From: Rhizoctonia solani | Lineage: Eukaryota; Basidiomycota; Agaricomycetes; Cantharellales; Ceratobasidiaceae | Direction: 5' to 3' | NCBI RefSeq assembly: GCF_016906535.1 | Contig: NC_057375.1 | Location: 558,001-622,000, forward strand | Length of the DNA: 64,000 bases | Shown here: piece by piece, positions 22,964-35,251 of the stretch | Numbering within the stretch: the stretch's first letter is position 1 | Layout of the letters: every line of letters starts with the position of its first letter | Position numbers and translations under genes: made by a program | The notes under the pieces: model-generated | What the model was told of the DNA's origin: nothing | The model's input: the letters and a program-made list of their open reading frames with translations, nothing else | Database searches by the model: none

Positions 22964-25900
22964 ATGAAAATCTGAGCATCGGTTGAGCATTCTCTGGAAG
23001 GAAGCGCGGCCCGCCGCATCGTTGTGCGTAGCTTACGGGCCGGGTGAGTACAAACATCAAAGCCATGTGATCCGAGGGACAGTCATAATTCTAGGTACAC
23101 CTGATGGATGACAATCGGTAGCAAGTCAGGTGCATAATGCTCCAATTATATTTGTGTAGGCGAGGTACTGCCGGTTACTAGGATGCCAAGCCGGATTCAG
23201 CAGTGACTTCTTCCATGCTTAAAGACGCTGGTATTGTATGTCTTTGTTTATCAGGTGCGTGTATCCCATGATTACTGACACAGGGTCTTGGAATAGACCC
23301 ACACATAAAGATAATGTTGGTCGCTACTTGCGACGTGAACAATAAATACACGAAATAACACTCAATACCACTTTTATATTAATGAACACGCGGGATGTTA
23401 CATATAAACTATGGTATGAGGGCAAGTTGAATCTTGTGTGACGATCCGAGAGGGTCTAGAACCCCGGTACCCGTTTGATCGGTAGGTACTCGGAAGTCAA
23501 TGGCCTTCTTAGAGTATGTACTAAGGAGTCACGACCACGTCACAAGGGCATCTACGACTCTGCAGAAGATCTATTTATCTAACCCCCGGCCTAGATAGCT
23601 CCCGCTGAGGGTTCAGAAGTGCTCCCCGGTCCGTGAGGCAGTCGTCAAGGTCCAAAGTGGGCATCTGGAAGTGCTTAGCAAAGAACCATGCTCAGACGAC
23701 GGAGTAACAGTCCACGTATAATGAGAATACTTGATGCGGGGGCGATTCTTCCAGTTGAAATACTCAGCAGAAAGGATGCATGGGATACGGGAAGCACTCT
23801 TCTTGACAAGAAATTCGGGATAACTTGGATAAATGAATGTATACCTGTAGAACCAAACTTTCTGAACATACGCCGTGCCCTGGCCGGATAACTAAGTCTC
23901 ATGATCTTTCTCGTGGGTATCTACGCGGTTTGACTGCTCACCCCGTGATTCGCGACCTACCAACAGCTCACGTCCAAGTCAGTCTATGCTAGAGGACAGT
24001 CAGACGATAGGTTTACAAACTACTGGAGGCATAATTGATTACATATATTGGTAGCTACGATATCTTCTACAAACCTGAAGATATCATAGTATACATGTAT
24101 CAAATGACGCGTTCAGAGCCGGCCCCTCTTGCATTAGTCTAAGCTCAAAATAAATACTCAGGCTTGTGAGATACTTGAAGCTCAACATGTGTGCCTTGAA
24201 TGTAGTGAGCGGTGTGATACTTTAACTAGTACTCAGCTCCAACTATTTATAACTTATATATGTGCAAAGCATTCTTAGATCCCAATACACCCTTGCGCAA
24301 TACAAGACGATCGTCATTAGCATTTCACGTAGAAGTAACATCCGAGCCGACCAGAAAGGAGAAGACAAAGGTGGGGCATTCAATGGGCTCTCCTTCGACA
24401 TGCCAGTCTCCCTAAGCTGTCATTTGACGATTCTGCATTAGAACTTTGCATAAACCCCGTGAGTCGTAAATCATAAACTAATATCTCGTAGCCACAGGCA
24501 GAAGGGTGGATCCTTGAAAATACTGCGCAGTGCTCATGAATGCCTCGCCACAGGGGCGAAGGCGGAAGTGCCAGGTCTAATCAACAAGTCATAAATCCTC
24601 AGTTATCCCATTGACTAAATTCAGGAGTCTGTTGGGCTAAGGAGAACCTTTCTGTAATTATGCGCGGGCTTGGTGATCGGGCGAAGAGTACACCGGTAGA
24701 AATGGGCAAGTCATGTTAGGTACACGGCGCATCAGCGTCGACACGTGACCGTGTCGATTCTCGACGGATCCGCAATCTTCTACCCCATATCCCAGCTCTA
24801 TATATGCTTCTGTGCCGATGCTCCTGCTCCTGCACGCTCGTCTCTCACCCCCTCGCGCTCCGCACTTGTACTGAGACGTCCCAGTGCAGGTGTCGGACAC
24901 CTGACAAGCCATGCGTATGTTCGGGAGGGACGGTGAGGCGGAGCGCAAGATATTGAGGGCTACTATCAAGGATTAGCCATCATCCGCCTTACTTGGGAAA
25001 ACCATGGGTGATTCCAAGCTCTCGCAAACTCCTGCCAGCTTTTGTAGAGAAATATTTTAATTTCTAAACCTAAGCCAGGTTAATCATACGCACAATGAAC
25101 ATAAGTAATTTGTAAAATAGATGCGTGTACATGTCGAAGCCACCTCCAATATTTGAACAAACCAAGAGATTTTTGTTATTTCTCTGGGCCGGTAGACCCT
25201 CCGTCTGTAAACTACCAGTCCCATGCCACCCTTCCCAGCTCACATATATTATTAAGATGGGATAGGGTCTGATTATAAGGCATATATCTATACTTTGATT
25301 ACTCCGGTGTCTGATAGAAGAAATGAGCATAGATAGATAATATACGGGTTCTAACTCACTGGGAGCTTGCTGGAAGCCTGAAGTGGTACGTGTAGAGAAT
25401 TACCCGAGGTAGGTTAACATGATGAGGACCATGCCGTTTTAATTCCGATGCACTTATACAGAGTTTCATAATATTCAAAAATAGGAATAAAATACATGGC
25501 TGGAGTCAGTCGATAGGCCCGAGGCAGTGCACTATGGCGTGATAAAATCTTGAAAATCAGTATATCAGTAAAAGATATCTTTTTTTAGTATAATTTGGCC
25601 TGAAAACTACAACTTCAGTATGCTTTCCTCAGTATAAATCAGACTAAGGGAGAATCAACATTTAAAGTTAGCGTATATTGGCCTTGATTTCAGTTCAATT
25701 CCTACTTAAATACACATTCTTATTTTCAGTATTTTAACCTTGTACAGTGGTGACAGCCGCGATAATGGTCACTCGATTGCAAATTACTACCATAAGTTAG
25801 GGTGGCTACAGACGCTTCACGTGGCTAAACACTGTTGCCTCTCCTCAGCCTCAGAACCGATATGAGACTCGCAGAATTGAATAATATAGGATCCAATGGG

Positions 25901-26231
25901 AGTTTAAAGAGGTTTACGACAACTGTATATATTTTGCGTATCTTCAATCTTCTCTCGTATCCCGCTATTGGCTCTCGGTAGGATCCCAATCCCAATCCAA
26001 AGCCAGGAGCAAGATGCCAAGTATCGAGTCAATGATAATGTTCAATACTTGGGTCTTTCCAACCACTCTTCACCATATTACTTTCTCATAATACTGCCGT
26101 CGCATATGCAGATTAGACCATTGACATTTGCCTTCAGGGCCCAAGGCTGTGCGACGCCCGGCGCTCTTCCAGCCGTTTGCTCTTTGCAACGACGATACCA
26201 CTTACCAAGTACCCAAACTCACCCCTCCACA
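22964..26231. other. gene-free tract upstream of pectate lyase
   Basis: About 3.3 kb with no supported gene. Short open frames near 23690, 24750 and 25100 lack motifs. A 9-bp inverted repeat (GATATCTTC/GAAGATATC) lies near 24060-24090. 25400-25750 is strongly AT-rich. The last part holds the promoter of the gene at 26232. Confidence 0.4.
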
Positions 26232-27165
26232 ATGCCCCCCACTCGCCAGCGTACCTTTCGTCCCAAAAGCCAAATACGCAACGGTGCACTGTTGGCCGTC
26301 TCGGAAGCGGCCAAACTCATCAACGTCCCGCTCGCTCAGGACGTAGCCAAGCACGTCAAACAGCTCATAGTTGCTCTCAAGGTATGTTTATTTTTTTTTA
26401 CCCTATCTTGCAATAGATCTGAAAATAATTGTGTTGACGAATAAGCCTTCGGTGTTACAGGCACCTAAAACAAACGACTCGGACGCTCAGAATTTGGCGA
26501 ACCAGGTAAAGGGGCTGAAAGATGTTCTGGAAATACCTATTCAGCACCTTGAAGACTCTGGGGTTAACGCAGTCGGGCCGTATAGAGACATGCTTGAAGA
26601 GCTTTGTGAGTTTCAGACGTAAGTCCTTGGGACACCTAACTCGAGGTTTCAAGAGAACTGACCGTCGTTTGCTACTCAGACTATTGTCAACTACTTATAC
26701 AGAGCTCCAAAAAATCCAGGAATCTTCTTATACAAACAAGCTAGCATCTCAAGCAGAAATTCGAGAGCGCATTTTACATCTAAAAGAAGAACTATCGCGC
26801 ACAATCGCCGATTTTACTCTACGACTACTGGTCATCATGGTGAGCTGAATCCTCAAATCCACCCCTCAGAACGAAATCTCATTATGCCATCTTGGCAGCT
26901 CGCTTCAAGCGCACAAGGTCAAATTTTGGTAACGCGCCATTTGAACTCGGCAGCGCAAGAGCACAAGAGTCTGGTCCGCAAACATGATATCCTTGTACGC
27001 GAGCACAGAGCACTCGTGCGGGATGCTCGGCAACATCGACGTATGTCGGATAAACGTATCCGGGGCCTGAGACACCAGGTCAATGCGGTGCTCCTCATGA
27101 GGCGAAGTGACGAACGAATTGCCTATTTGGTACTAGCGAGCGGCGTTTTTTTTTTTAACCCCTAG
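26232..27165 (+). CDS. alpha-helical protein resembling fungal MLKL-NTD/STAND N-terminal helical domains
   Basis: Four exons join in frame. Exon 1 starts MPPTRQRTFRPKSQIRNGAL and continues AVSEAAKLINVPLAQDVAK. Exon 2 carries NLANQVKGLKDVLEIPIQHL, exon 3 SSYTNKLASQAEIRERILHL and KEELSRTIADF. The last exon is long, basic and coiled-coil-like (EHKSLVRKHDILVREHRALV and similar repeats). The pattern of four amphipathic helices with a brace helix is like the MLKL_NTD-type adaptor domains that basidiomycetes place in front of kinase, NACHT or other effector modules. No such partner domain is seen here, so this may be a stand-alone adaptor. The 3' end (27129-27165) is uncertain because a T-run there could belong to an intron. 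Confidence 0.6.
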
Positions 27166-27822
27166 GCAAATTGATTGGCTCATGCATTGGACTGACATCA
27201 GCACCCATGATTACCCAGTTCCTTGATTGTGATTGTACAGTACACCAATAGAAATTAGCTCATTAGGTCTAGCATCAAGTTCGACAATACCCAATCCCTC
27301 GGGCAAAAAACTTGCTTGCTCAATCCTAATAAGGTAATACCCCTATATGCACAGTACTCGGCGCTCTAGCCTGCATGTAAACTTTAGACCATCCACATTG
27401 ATACCATGACCAATTCGAACCAGTCTCCTCCCAAACAGTAAACACTCATTTCACACAATCTCAAAGTACGATCCTCATCTCATATTCTATCCAAAACTAC
27501 ATCCAAAAACAGAAAAACAAAACAGCGCACACGCGCGATGATCAACACACTGGCACAAAATATCAAAGCAAAAGCAAGCAAGTAATAAGGCACGAGCGCA
27601 CAAATAAAATGATATTAATTCAAAACGACACGGTTGGTAAATCCGAAAAAAAAAACAGGAGGAGAGAGTAACGACAGGCTTGAGATGTAAACGAGTGGAA
27701 AAAAAAGGGCGGGGGGAGAGTACGGTTCGGTCCATTTGTAAGAGTTTGAAAGTTTGGTGGATAAGATAAGTGGACAAGTGCAACGATTTGGATAACCAGC
27801 CCCAAGGTGATGATAACTGGTT
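27166..27822. other. convergent intergenic region
   Basis: No gene seen; presumably the 3' UTR of the helical protein gene (+) and of the RAX1-like gene (-). Confidence 0.4.
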
Positions 27823-29136
27823 CTACAACCTCCTTCCCGGTACGGCCCAGAATATGATGGTGAATACTACGCTGAGGACAGCTACGAGTAGACAGACCCA
27901 TGCTGCTCGACCTAATAACAGATGCTTGACGTATCGTTCTTTGATGGTCAGTGTTCTGAACGGTGTGGTTTCGGATTGGCGAAAGAATACGAGGATAGGG
28001 TCGAGTTCGTATTGATGGGAGATGAGAAGTAGGAATGCGATAGTAAAGGGGATGAATAGCTGTATTCAGAGTCAGTAACAATTCAAATAGAGATCGAGAT
28101 GACGCACGAAGAACCGCTTCGACTTGGGCTGGACGTCCAAAAAGATCAACGAGAACCCGACAGAGAGTCCAATCCACAGGACCAATAGGCCAACGCACAG
28201 GCGAACAAGGGCACTAACAGGCGTCAAGTTCCCAAATGCCTTGGCTCTGAGGAATCGAGGGAAAGCATCCTGTTCCATGGCCCTGAAGACATACTGCTTC
28301 TGTTCATGGAACATATCTGGCACCTGCGCAAGGGCCGCCGACTCGGACTCGTACGCCGGCGAAGTAGGAAGGGGGAGTTGGTGAGAAGAGAGTGGGAAAT
28401 CGTTTATTCGCAGAGCAGGGGGGAGGTAGACTTCCTTGTCGGCGCCGGGAATGAGGTAACGAGCAAAGATGCGTTCGGCAGAGGCAACGAGGTCAACGCG
28501 AGTGATCGCCGCATCACGATGCAGAATGGTGGGCGCACGCATCGAGGCACGCTTGAACAGGCCGCTCGCACGTTCAAACGGTGTCGTCGCCCTAGGGTCT
28601 CTGTCGTCCATTGCACTCGGAGCTCTTGCAGGTCTGTATCCGTCTGGACCGGTCCCTCCAGGCGTAATTGGTCTTCCGCTCATGGGCAGCGGCGAAGGCG
28701 TTCTCCTGTCCCTTTCCCCCTTTTCCCAGTCTCCCATTCCAGCCGAGCTCACCGTCGAGCGCTTCGTTGTCGGACTCTGGGGCGTAGCACCCACCACATG
28801 GCCGTATATACTCCCCCGTCGGCGTGCATAGTCCCAGTACTGAGGCCAGTCTTCCCTGATTGTCCTCCCCGACTTGCGCACATCTTTAAAGTACGCTCGA
28901 CACAGATTCTCATGTTGCTGAACATCAAGCCAAAAGTCCAGGACGTCTTCTGCTCCTTCTCGCTGCAGGAACAGACTGCGCCAAGTTAGCTACATATATA
29001 AAAAATCCAAATAAAGGGGTATTCAAACGCACTAGAACATAAACAAGTCCACTGGAGGCCTTGTTTTCCTCGACAAGACCTCTTCAAATGTCGGCAGCCG
29101 TTTTCGGTACTCGGTGGGCTGCGATTGTTTCTCCAT
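27823..29136 (-). CDS. RAX1-like RGS-domain membrane protein
   Basis: Start ATG 29136 (MEKQSQPTEYRKRLPTFEEV). An RGS-like domain follows: LFLQREGAEDVLDFWLDVQQ, HENLCRAYF, then after a long Ser/Pro/Arg-rich insert the second half (VASAERIFARYLIPGADKEV, VFRAMEQDAFPRFLRAKAFG). Three transmembrane helices close the protein: RLCVGLLVLWIGLSVGFSLI, LFIPFTIAFLLLISH and VCLLVAVLSVVFTIIFWAVP. It ends FWAVPGRRL. RGS plus C-terminal membrane helices is the RAX1 layout; yeast Rax1 marks bud sites, while filamentous homologues sit at cell ends. Two introns (near 28990 and 28070-28115) keep frame. The split RGS domain with a large disordered insert is typical of basidiomycete members. Confidence 0.82.
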
Positions 29137-29405
29137 CGTTGGGGGGAGGCCGGGTAACAACGAGGTCAGAATCAACACTACCTATTGCAAATTCTCCCCC
29201 AATCATAAAGTTACGTTACCCAAGCGGAAATAGGCTATTTATGGTTGATGGGCGGGCCACGGTCCAGGCACATCACCAAAGGTGGATGGATGAATGCACT
29301 TTTGCTCTCGTCTCTTGGACGTTTAATGGAATTTGTTTTTCACTCTCAGTATGGTTCATTGGGTCGCGCTTCCCGGACAGGGGCATAGCAAATGTTTAAG
29401 TATAT

Positions 29406-31134
29406 TTACGGTTCAATAGACCAAAGGTTATCCAAAGCGGATATCGGCGCTGGTGCCTGTTGTCCTTGCTGTTGTCCATGTTGCCCTTGCTGCCCTTGTT
29501 GTCCCTGCTGTCCTTGCTGCCCTTGCTGCTGCTGCTGCTGCGTCGACGACGGCCCATTCTGACCATGTCCACCCACACCCAAACCCGGCCCACCCATCCC
29601 AACAGACACATCCTCCATCCCATCACTATCACTCCCATCCTCCCCTCCCATACCCATCCCAACCACACCTTCGACAATATTCATAGCCGGCGACTCGTCC
29701 TCGTCGCTATCACTATCCGAGTCCTCTGCGACGGGGACAAACACCCGCGTCTGCGTCGGTGTGTCCCCTTGTTCTTCCTCCATCACCATCGGCGGATCCG
29801 AGTCGGGCGGCGGAGCAACCTCGACCATGTCTTCGTCTTCTCCGCCCACCGAGCCGAGTTCTTCCGATGAATGGTGCGATGCGACTGCGATTGACGATTC
29901 AGAGTCCGAGTCGTCGAACAAGAGACGGGATTTCCAGTCGTACTACCCCCAATAATAATAACAATAATGAGTCCATTGCAAGGTCAAAAAAGGGCAAGGA
30001 AGAGCAGAACAAACCTTGTCTTTAAGTTGTCGCACAGCTTCAACGCCCCTCGCACACCTCGCATCATGCGCCTTTCGAACCTCTTCCAGCCTCGCGAGCA
30101 TCACATCAGGTGGAACCGTATCCGTCCCTCCCCCCATCCCCATCCCCATCCCTGTTCCTCCTCCCACTCCTCCTCCTACGGCTCCCCCTAATCCCCCGAG
30201 AGCACCCACCCCAAGTCCAGTTGAACCTCCAGGAAGATGCAACCGCGCAACATTCGCCACATCACTCTTGGCAACCGAAATCGACCGCCGACCATCCAAG
30301 AGCGCTTCGAGCATCGCGTCCAATTGAGGATCTAGCCCCGTCGGACCGGGCGTATCTGTCGCTGTCGCTGTCGCCGTAGTCGTCGCGTTGGGTCCTGTGG
30401 CCGTTGAATTGGAAGTCGCGACGTTCGACCCAGTAGTGTTTGGAACATTTGACCCAGACGGGTTCGTACTATTGGCGGCGGCGGTGGTGGTGGTGGCGGT
30501 GGTGATACCGGACTTGGATTGACCGTCAGGAGGTCCGTTGACAGCAAACGGCGTAGGAACAATTTGTCTAAACCCAATAGCCCCTTTTCGTGTAGGCGGA
30601 GTCGAGAGACTTGCGGCTAGAGTGTGGGTTTTCGAGAGGAGAACGTTGTATTTGGTCATTAGGTCCGGCCTAGGCGCTCACGAGCGAAGAGTAGGCGTGG
30701 GCGGGATAAGTGTATGTATGATATGTACGTGGTATCGGGCCGTATCGATTATTTTTTCGTGCATTTGGTCCGAGAGACGACCAGTATTCAAGTCCCGAGA
30801 GTTAATCCAAGCCAAGGTTCCAGACGCCCAAGTCAAGATTCACAAGTAAACCCAAGTAAACCCAAGTAAACCCCGAAAGTCACAACAGAAAACACAGTAA
30901 AAAATCAATCGATAAATACACACACTTCCCGAGAGATCTTACAAAAACTCACCAAGCCGCCAATTGCATACCGCCCGTATTCAACGTGACCAACAGCCCG
31001 TTGATACTCTCCATAATCTGAATAATTTTATATCGTAGATTTTCGACTTGGGCTTGAGGGAGCTGTGAGGATAGAGTCGTGGCATCGAGTTTGGGGTCTG
31101 GAACAGGCGGAGGAGGCGGTACTGGGATCGACAT
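29406..31134 (-). CDS. MED8: Mediator complex subunit 8
   Basis: Head-module subunit of the RNA polymerase II Mediator. The first exon (ATG 31134) encodes MSIPVPPPPPVPDPKL and the helix VENLRYKIIQIMESINGLLV. A 284-nt intron (30670-30953, long for this genome) precedes AAWPDLMTKYNVLLSKTHTL, the MED8 hallmark WP-LL-KYNVLLS segment. The middle is Thr/Asn/Gly-rich (SNSTATGPNATTTATATA; GGAVGGGVGGGTGMGMGMGG) followed by a helix (LARLEEVRKAHDARCARGVE). The C-terminus is acidic, then Gln/Gly-rich (GQQ repeats), ending ISALDNLWSIEP. The conserved N-terminal helices fix the identity. The low-complexity regions are much longer than in yeast MED8. Confidence 0.85.
29455..29542 (-). repeat. Gln-Gln-Gly coding minisatellite in MED8
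   Basis: Nine-base units encoding GQQ, repeated about seven times beside a CAG/CTG run coding QQQQQQ. In-frame tandem repeat; likely length-polymorphic. Confidence 0.75.
30841..30870. repeat. 10-bp tandem repeat in MED8 intron 1
   Basis: Three consecutive copies of approximately CCCAAGTAAA (the first has one mismatch), inside the unusually long 284-nt intron. Confidence 0.7.
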
Positions 31135-32904
31135 GGTGGTGTACAGGAAACAAGCGGAGGTGTGGGAAATGTCCACGTGACTGTACTACCTCATTACAAC
31201 GCGTAACGGGAATCGCATGTGAATGGAATCAAGGTGACCATTACAAAACCGACCATACCAACAAAAGTTCTGTTCTGATGCCTTCTGCGCCAAGTACGGT
31301 TATTTTATTATGAATACATCTGTAAATTCATGGTACGGAAACCTATAGGCTGAGACGAGCACGCATATAGTGTATCGCCATGTAATTTAACTCCAACGAG
31401 TTCTTCAGTGCTCAAGGACAGTTGTAAGCCCTTGGCTAGTTGGATTCTAGGTCTTAACGATAGCGTTGGACTCACGCATGAACAGTCCTGGAATCAATCT
31501 ACCAGTGTCTATAAACTGGGCCAGGGGTAACACTCATACTCACGTACTGCATCATTGTGATCCATCAATTAATTTCAATTTGTTAGCCACTATAAAAGTT
31601 ACTGTGAGACTGTCCGGGGAATGACTCTCAATCCATTCGTCCCCTCTCTGGGTCAAGTATTACTTTTGCTGCCCGCGTTTCTCTTGGACGGGATTATTCT
31701 CAAACATTATCACCTGTTATCATTCCCTGCGACCTTCCAGACAACTAGCCTTGGGCACAGGATGCCAACCTTGTCACAAGTTCCGCACCCTTGGCAAGGC
31801 CAAAAGTGCCATAAACTTATCATAGGAAGTTCCCTTTCATCCTCTTTAGCCATTAGTCAGCGTCTCCGTGGGTCGGTATTCAAAGAGCGCCCACGCCCCA
31901 TGGCCATACAATTTGACCAGCACTGGAATCATCCCAAGCGCCAAGTATTAAAATGGTACACACTCCGAAGTGAATCGTCACCGCTGGTGAGTCACATCAT
32001 TGCAAAATTTAGGCGGGCTCAACAATGCCCTCTGAGACTTTGGAATATGCAAAAGTATCAAGATTATTGTCGCAGACATGAGGTCGCATCAGCACTTTTT
32101 GATGATGTAAGTGTGTGAGCTTGGGTGTACTTAATCCGGTTGTATTCTGTCTTTCTCTTACCCTTTATTCCCGCTGTCTTTACTGTCGTTGATTCATATT
32201 TTTCTATTCTTTTTACACATTTGTCTTTCTATGGGCGCAATAAAGCTAATCACAATTGAACTCTGAGACCACAGCACGTAAGAAGTATCTGTAGCTTGTT
32301 ATGAGCTATCGCTGAAGCCGGAGCAAGTCACTATTGGTGTTAAAATCAATATCTATTGACATAGTTCATGTACAGGAAGGCGTGAGAGCGTGGAACAGGT
32401 AGGTATAACTGAGACTTTTTTAACTACGATTTATTACACTGCCCCGATCATTCAGTTGGGCACTGAGGCTCTACCTGCAACATAAGTGTGTACATGACGC
32501 AAACGCAAGTGCGAGTGAGCAGAGAGAGTGAACATACGTGACCTAGACAAGAGCTAGTGTTTAGGGACCATGTCACAACGTCGAACCAATCAAGGAAAGC
32601 TTGGTCCCGGCTGGATGCACACATGGCTTGACTACAGGCGAACCCCCAGGATTTTTGAGGACCTTACGTTGTGTCCTGCATAATTAACTGAAAACCTGAA
32701 TTCGACTGATATTTGTCAGAATAAAATTTCAAGAGAAGCTTTCAGAATTGCTGGACTATTTCATTCGCGGAAGTCAAGGCTGTATCATGGGAAGATATCT
32801 AGTTATTTCTTGGCATCCTAACCCGTGCTTCTTAGCCCGCCATTACCATGGATCACTAGAGTTATAAGAGCGATTCATCTCATGACTTGTAGCCAGCTTT
32901 CGAC
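31135..32904. other. intergenic region, one uncertain open frame
   Basis: About 1.8 kb between MED8 (-) and the S33 peptidase (+), hence a divergent promoter region. Apart from the frame at 31621-32118, listed separately, nothing is recognisable. Confidence 0.4.
31621..32118 (+). CDS. hypothetical protein, 165 residues, uncertain
   Basis: A single uninterrupted frame from ATG to TGA with a hydrophobic N-terminus (VLLLLPAFLLDGII). The remainder is basic and carries no motif I recognise (KERPRPMAIQFDQHWNHPKR). A GT donor-like site (GATGTAAGT) near 32105 could mark an exon end, in which case the true C-terminus differs. It could equally be a chance frame or a decayed gene; there is no other support. 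Confidence 0.25.
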   Translation: MTLNPFVPSLGQVLLLLPAFLLDGIILKHYHLLSFPATFQTTSLGHRMPTLSQVPHPWQGQKCHKLIIGSSLSSSLAISQRLRGSVFKERPRPMAIQFDQHWNHPKRQVLKWYTLRSESSPLVSHIIAKFRRAQQCPLRLWNMQKYQDYCRRHEVASALFDDVSV

Positions 32905-35251
32905 ATGACCCCTCTTCTTAGCTCTCTTATAGTAAGCGCTGGTCTAGCAGCGGCAGCCAAGACCAACAATTTCCCACTTCCTGAAGGCTACCACCGTTAC
33001 GCACCTCGCTCAAACGAGATTAAATGGGGGGCATGTTCTAGTAGCTCGGTCACCGGTCGTGAATGTGCTCGCTTTGAGGTCCCACTTGATTGGCATAACG
33101 CAACAGCCGGCAAAGCATCTCTTGCGCTTGCTCGGTACAAGGCGATCAACAAGCCGAAATTGGGTACTCTATTCACCAACCCGGGTGGACCAGGTTAGAA
33201 ATCGTGTTGTGGAGGGGTATTGTATGCGCGCTAATTCATTGTGCGCAGGGGGTAGTGGTGTGGCTTCTGTTTTGGGCGAAAGCGCAGATCTTCTGATGAC
33301 TGCTTCCGGTGGTCGGTATGACATTGTCAGTGAGTAAATCTCGGATTATGATATAGAGCATCGGGCAGAAATGAGGGAATCAATTTTCCAGGCTGGGATC
33401 CACGTGGTGTCGGGGATACCGTGCCCCTAGCCGAATGCTTCAAGACAGGGACGGAAGAGAAGAACTTCTGGAAGGGCACCATTGCCAGCTCGGGGCTGGA
33501 GGCGGGCGGAAACTTTACCGACAAACGTGACCTGGATACGTTCTATGGTCAAGTGGATGAAATAGATTCATTACTTAAGAAGCTTGGGCGCAAATGTATC
33601 GAGTACAGCCCGGATACGTTCAAATATATTGGTACTGCGGCGGTGGTTCGCGACATGGTTGCGGTTCATGATATACTCGAAGGTAAAGAAAAGGCGATTA
33701 ACTATTGGGGAATATCATATGGGACTGTGATCGGGTCCTACTTTGTTAATAGTAAGTAAACCCCACCTCTTCAAGTTTGATCTCCGTCGAGTCTGACATT
33801 CGACAGTGTTTCCCAATCGCGTTGGACAAATCGTGTTGGACGGTGTCGTCGATCCCGTATATTGGGCCAATCGTCCCCCTCATTTAGTACGTATCCGTCA
33901 GTTCTGAGATATGCCCACATCTTTTAATGGCGCATACAGTTATGGGATGTTTCCCTCATCTCAAGTGACGAGGCGTTTGATGGATTTTGCAGCGCATGTG
34001 CCCTTGCCGGTCCTTCGGGGTGTGCGATAGCAAAGGAGAATTCTACAGCATCCAGTGTTCGTCAATGGACACAGGAACTGCTCGATGTAAGTATCCATAC
34101 TTGGTAGCTCAGTAGTAATCTGACCAGCCAAGTAGAAAGCCTACGAGCACAAGAAGACACTTGGTTCCAAGGCAAAAGTAACTTCTGCAGAGATCCGAAG
34201 TAAGTAGAGTGCATGTACACTTTTTTCTATATTTCTAATAAACTTTGGTTGCCACTCCAGGTTTCCTTTTCGACTCTATGTATGCCCCAAAGTACTGGCA
34301 ATATACTGCCCAAGAACTTGCATACTACCATGATATACTTTCGGACACAAAGTCCTTCGCCAACGCAAGTCACGTAAGGCGTACTCCTATCACATTGCGT
34401 CGTGGCAACAATAATACCAGTGCTGGGGCTATAACTGCAAGTGACATTGCCCCGAACTACTCCTTCCAAGGCGTAACTTGTGCGGACGCGATTGATGCCA
34501 ACAATGTTACGACTAAAGACGTGTTTGATATGCTGGTCAACACCACACGGAATGTCAGCCCGATGTGTAGGTCACTTTTCACCTCGAGTTTCTATCACAT
34601 TACTCACACGCAATAATGCAGTTGGTCCTATTTGGGGCGACGCTGGATTCTACTGCCACCACTGGCCTGTACGTGCTGTCGAACGATTCACCGGGCCTTG
34701 GAACAAAACTCTTTCCAACACTATCATCGTAATAGGCAAGTTATTTAAAGATCTCAAGTCGCCATCCCACCGCTAACCGCCTACTAGGCAACGAAGCGGA
34801 TCCAATCACACCTCTCGTCGGTGCAAAGAACGTTGCTGATGCTTTGGGTAACTCCGCTGCCCTAATCGAACAGGATGACTATGGGGTAAATATATACTAT
34901 CGAGATATTTAGTTCGATTGCTGACATGAAGCATTTGAGCAGCACTCTTCCCTTGCAATGCATTCAAACTGGTAAGATTTATGCGCTTGGTGGTGGGTGT
35001 TTAAGTTGATTCTTGCGTATAGTACCGTGGCCGCTCTTCAAAACTATTTTGTGGATAACAAACTTCCGACTCAAGATCTTTTCTGCGGAGTAAGTGCTTT
35101 AGGTTTTTCTTTAACAGCATCCTGACCTCAACATGAAATTACCTCGCAGACAAACCAAGTTCTCTTCCCGACAAATGGGGGAGCCATTACCAAGAAAATA
35201 GTAGATCGAACGAAATTGGCCTCAAACGCCAAGGCAGTGAAGTCATCTTAA
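32905..35251 (+). CDS. secreted alpha/beta-hydrolase, S33-type tripeptidyl aminopeptidase (TAP-like C-terminus)
   Basis: Start ATG 32905 with signal peptide MTPLLSSLIVSAGLAAAA. The oxyanion-region motif TLFTNPGGPG/GSGV spans the first intron, then YDIVSWDPRGVGDT. The nucleophile elbow is NYWGISYGTVIGSY (GxSxG, Ser in GISYG). The acidic residue lies in VIGNEADPITPLVGAKN and the histidine in DDYGHSSLAMHSNCT. The C-terminal TAP-like segment has FVDNKLPTQDLFCGTN, ending at TAA 35249-35251. About eight introns of 50-70 nt are needed and those I checked keep frame. Family members release N-terminal peptides or act on other small amide/ester substrates outside the cell; the true substrate is not readable. 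Confidence 0.88.

Noticed and set aside
24060..24090. 9-bp inverted repeat GATATCTTC/GAAGATATC
   Set aside because: Short, AT-rich and without flanking duplication; expected by chance.
28306..28989. 227-codon plus-strand frame
   Set aside because: Antisense to the RAX1-like RGS exon, whose reading is supported by domain motifs and splicing.
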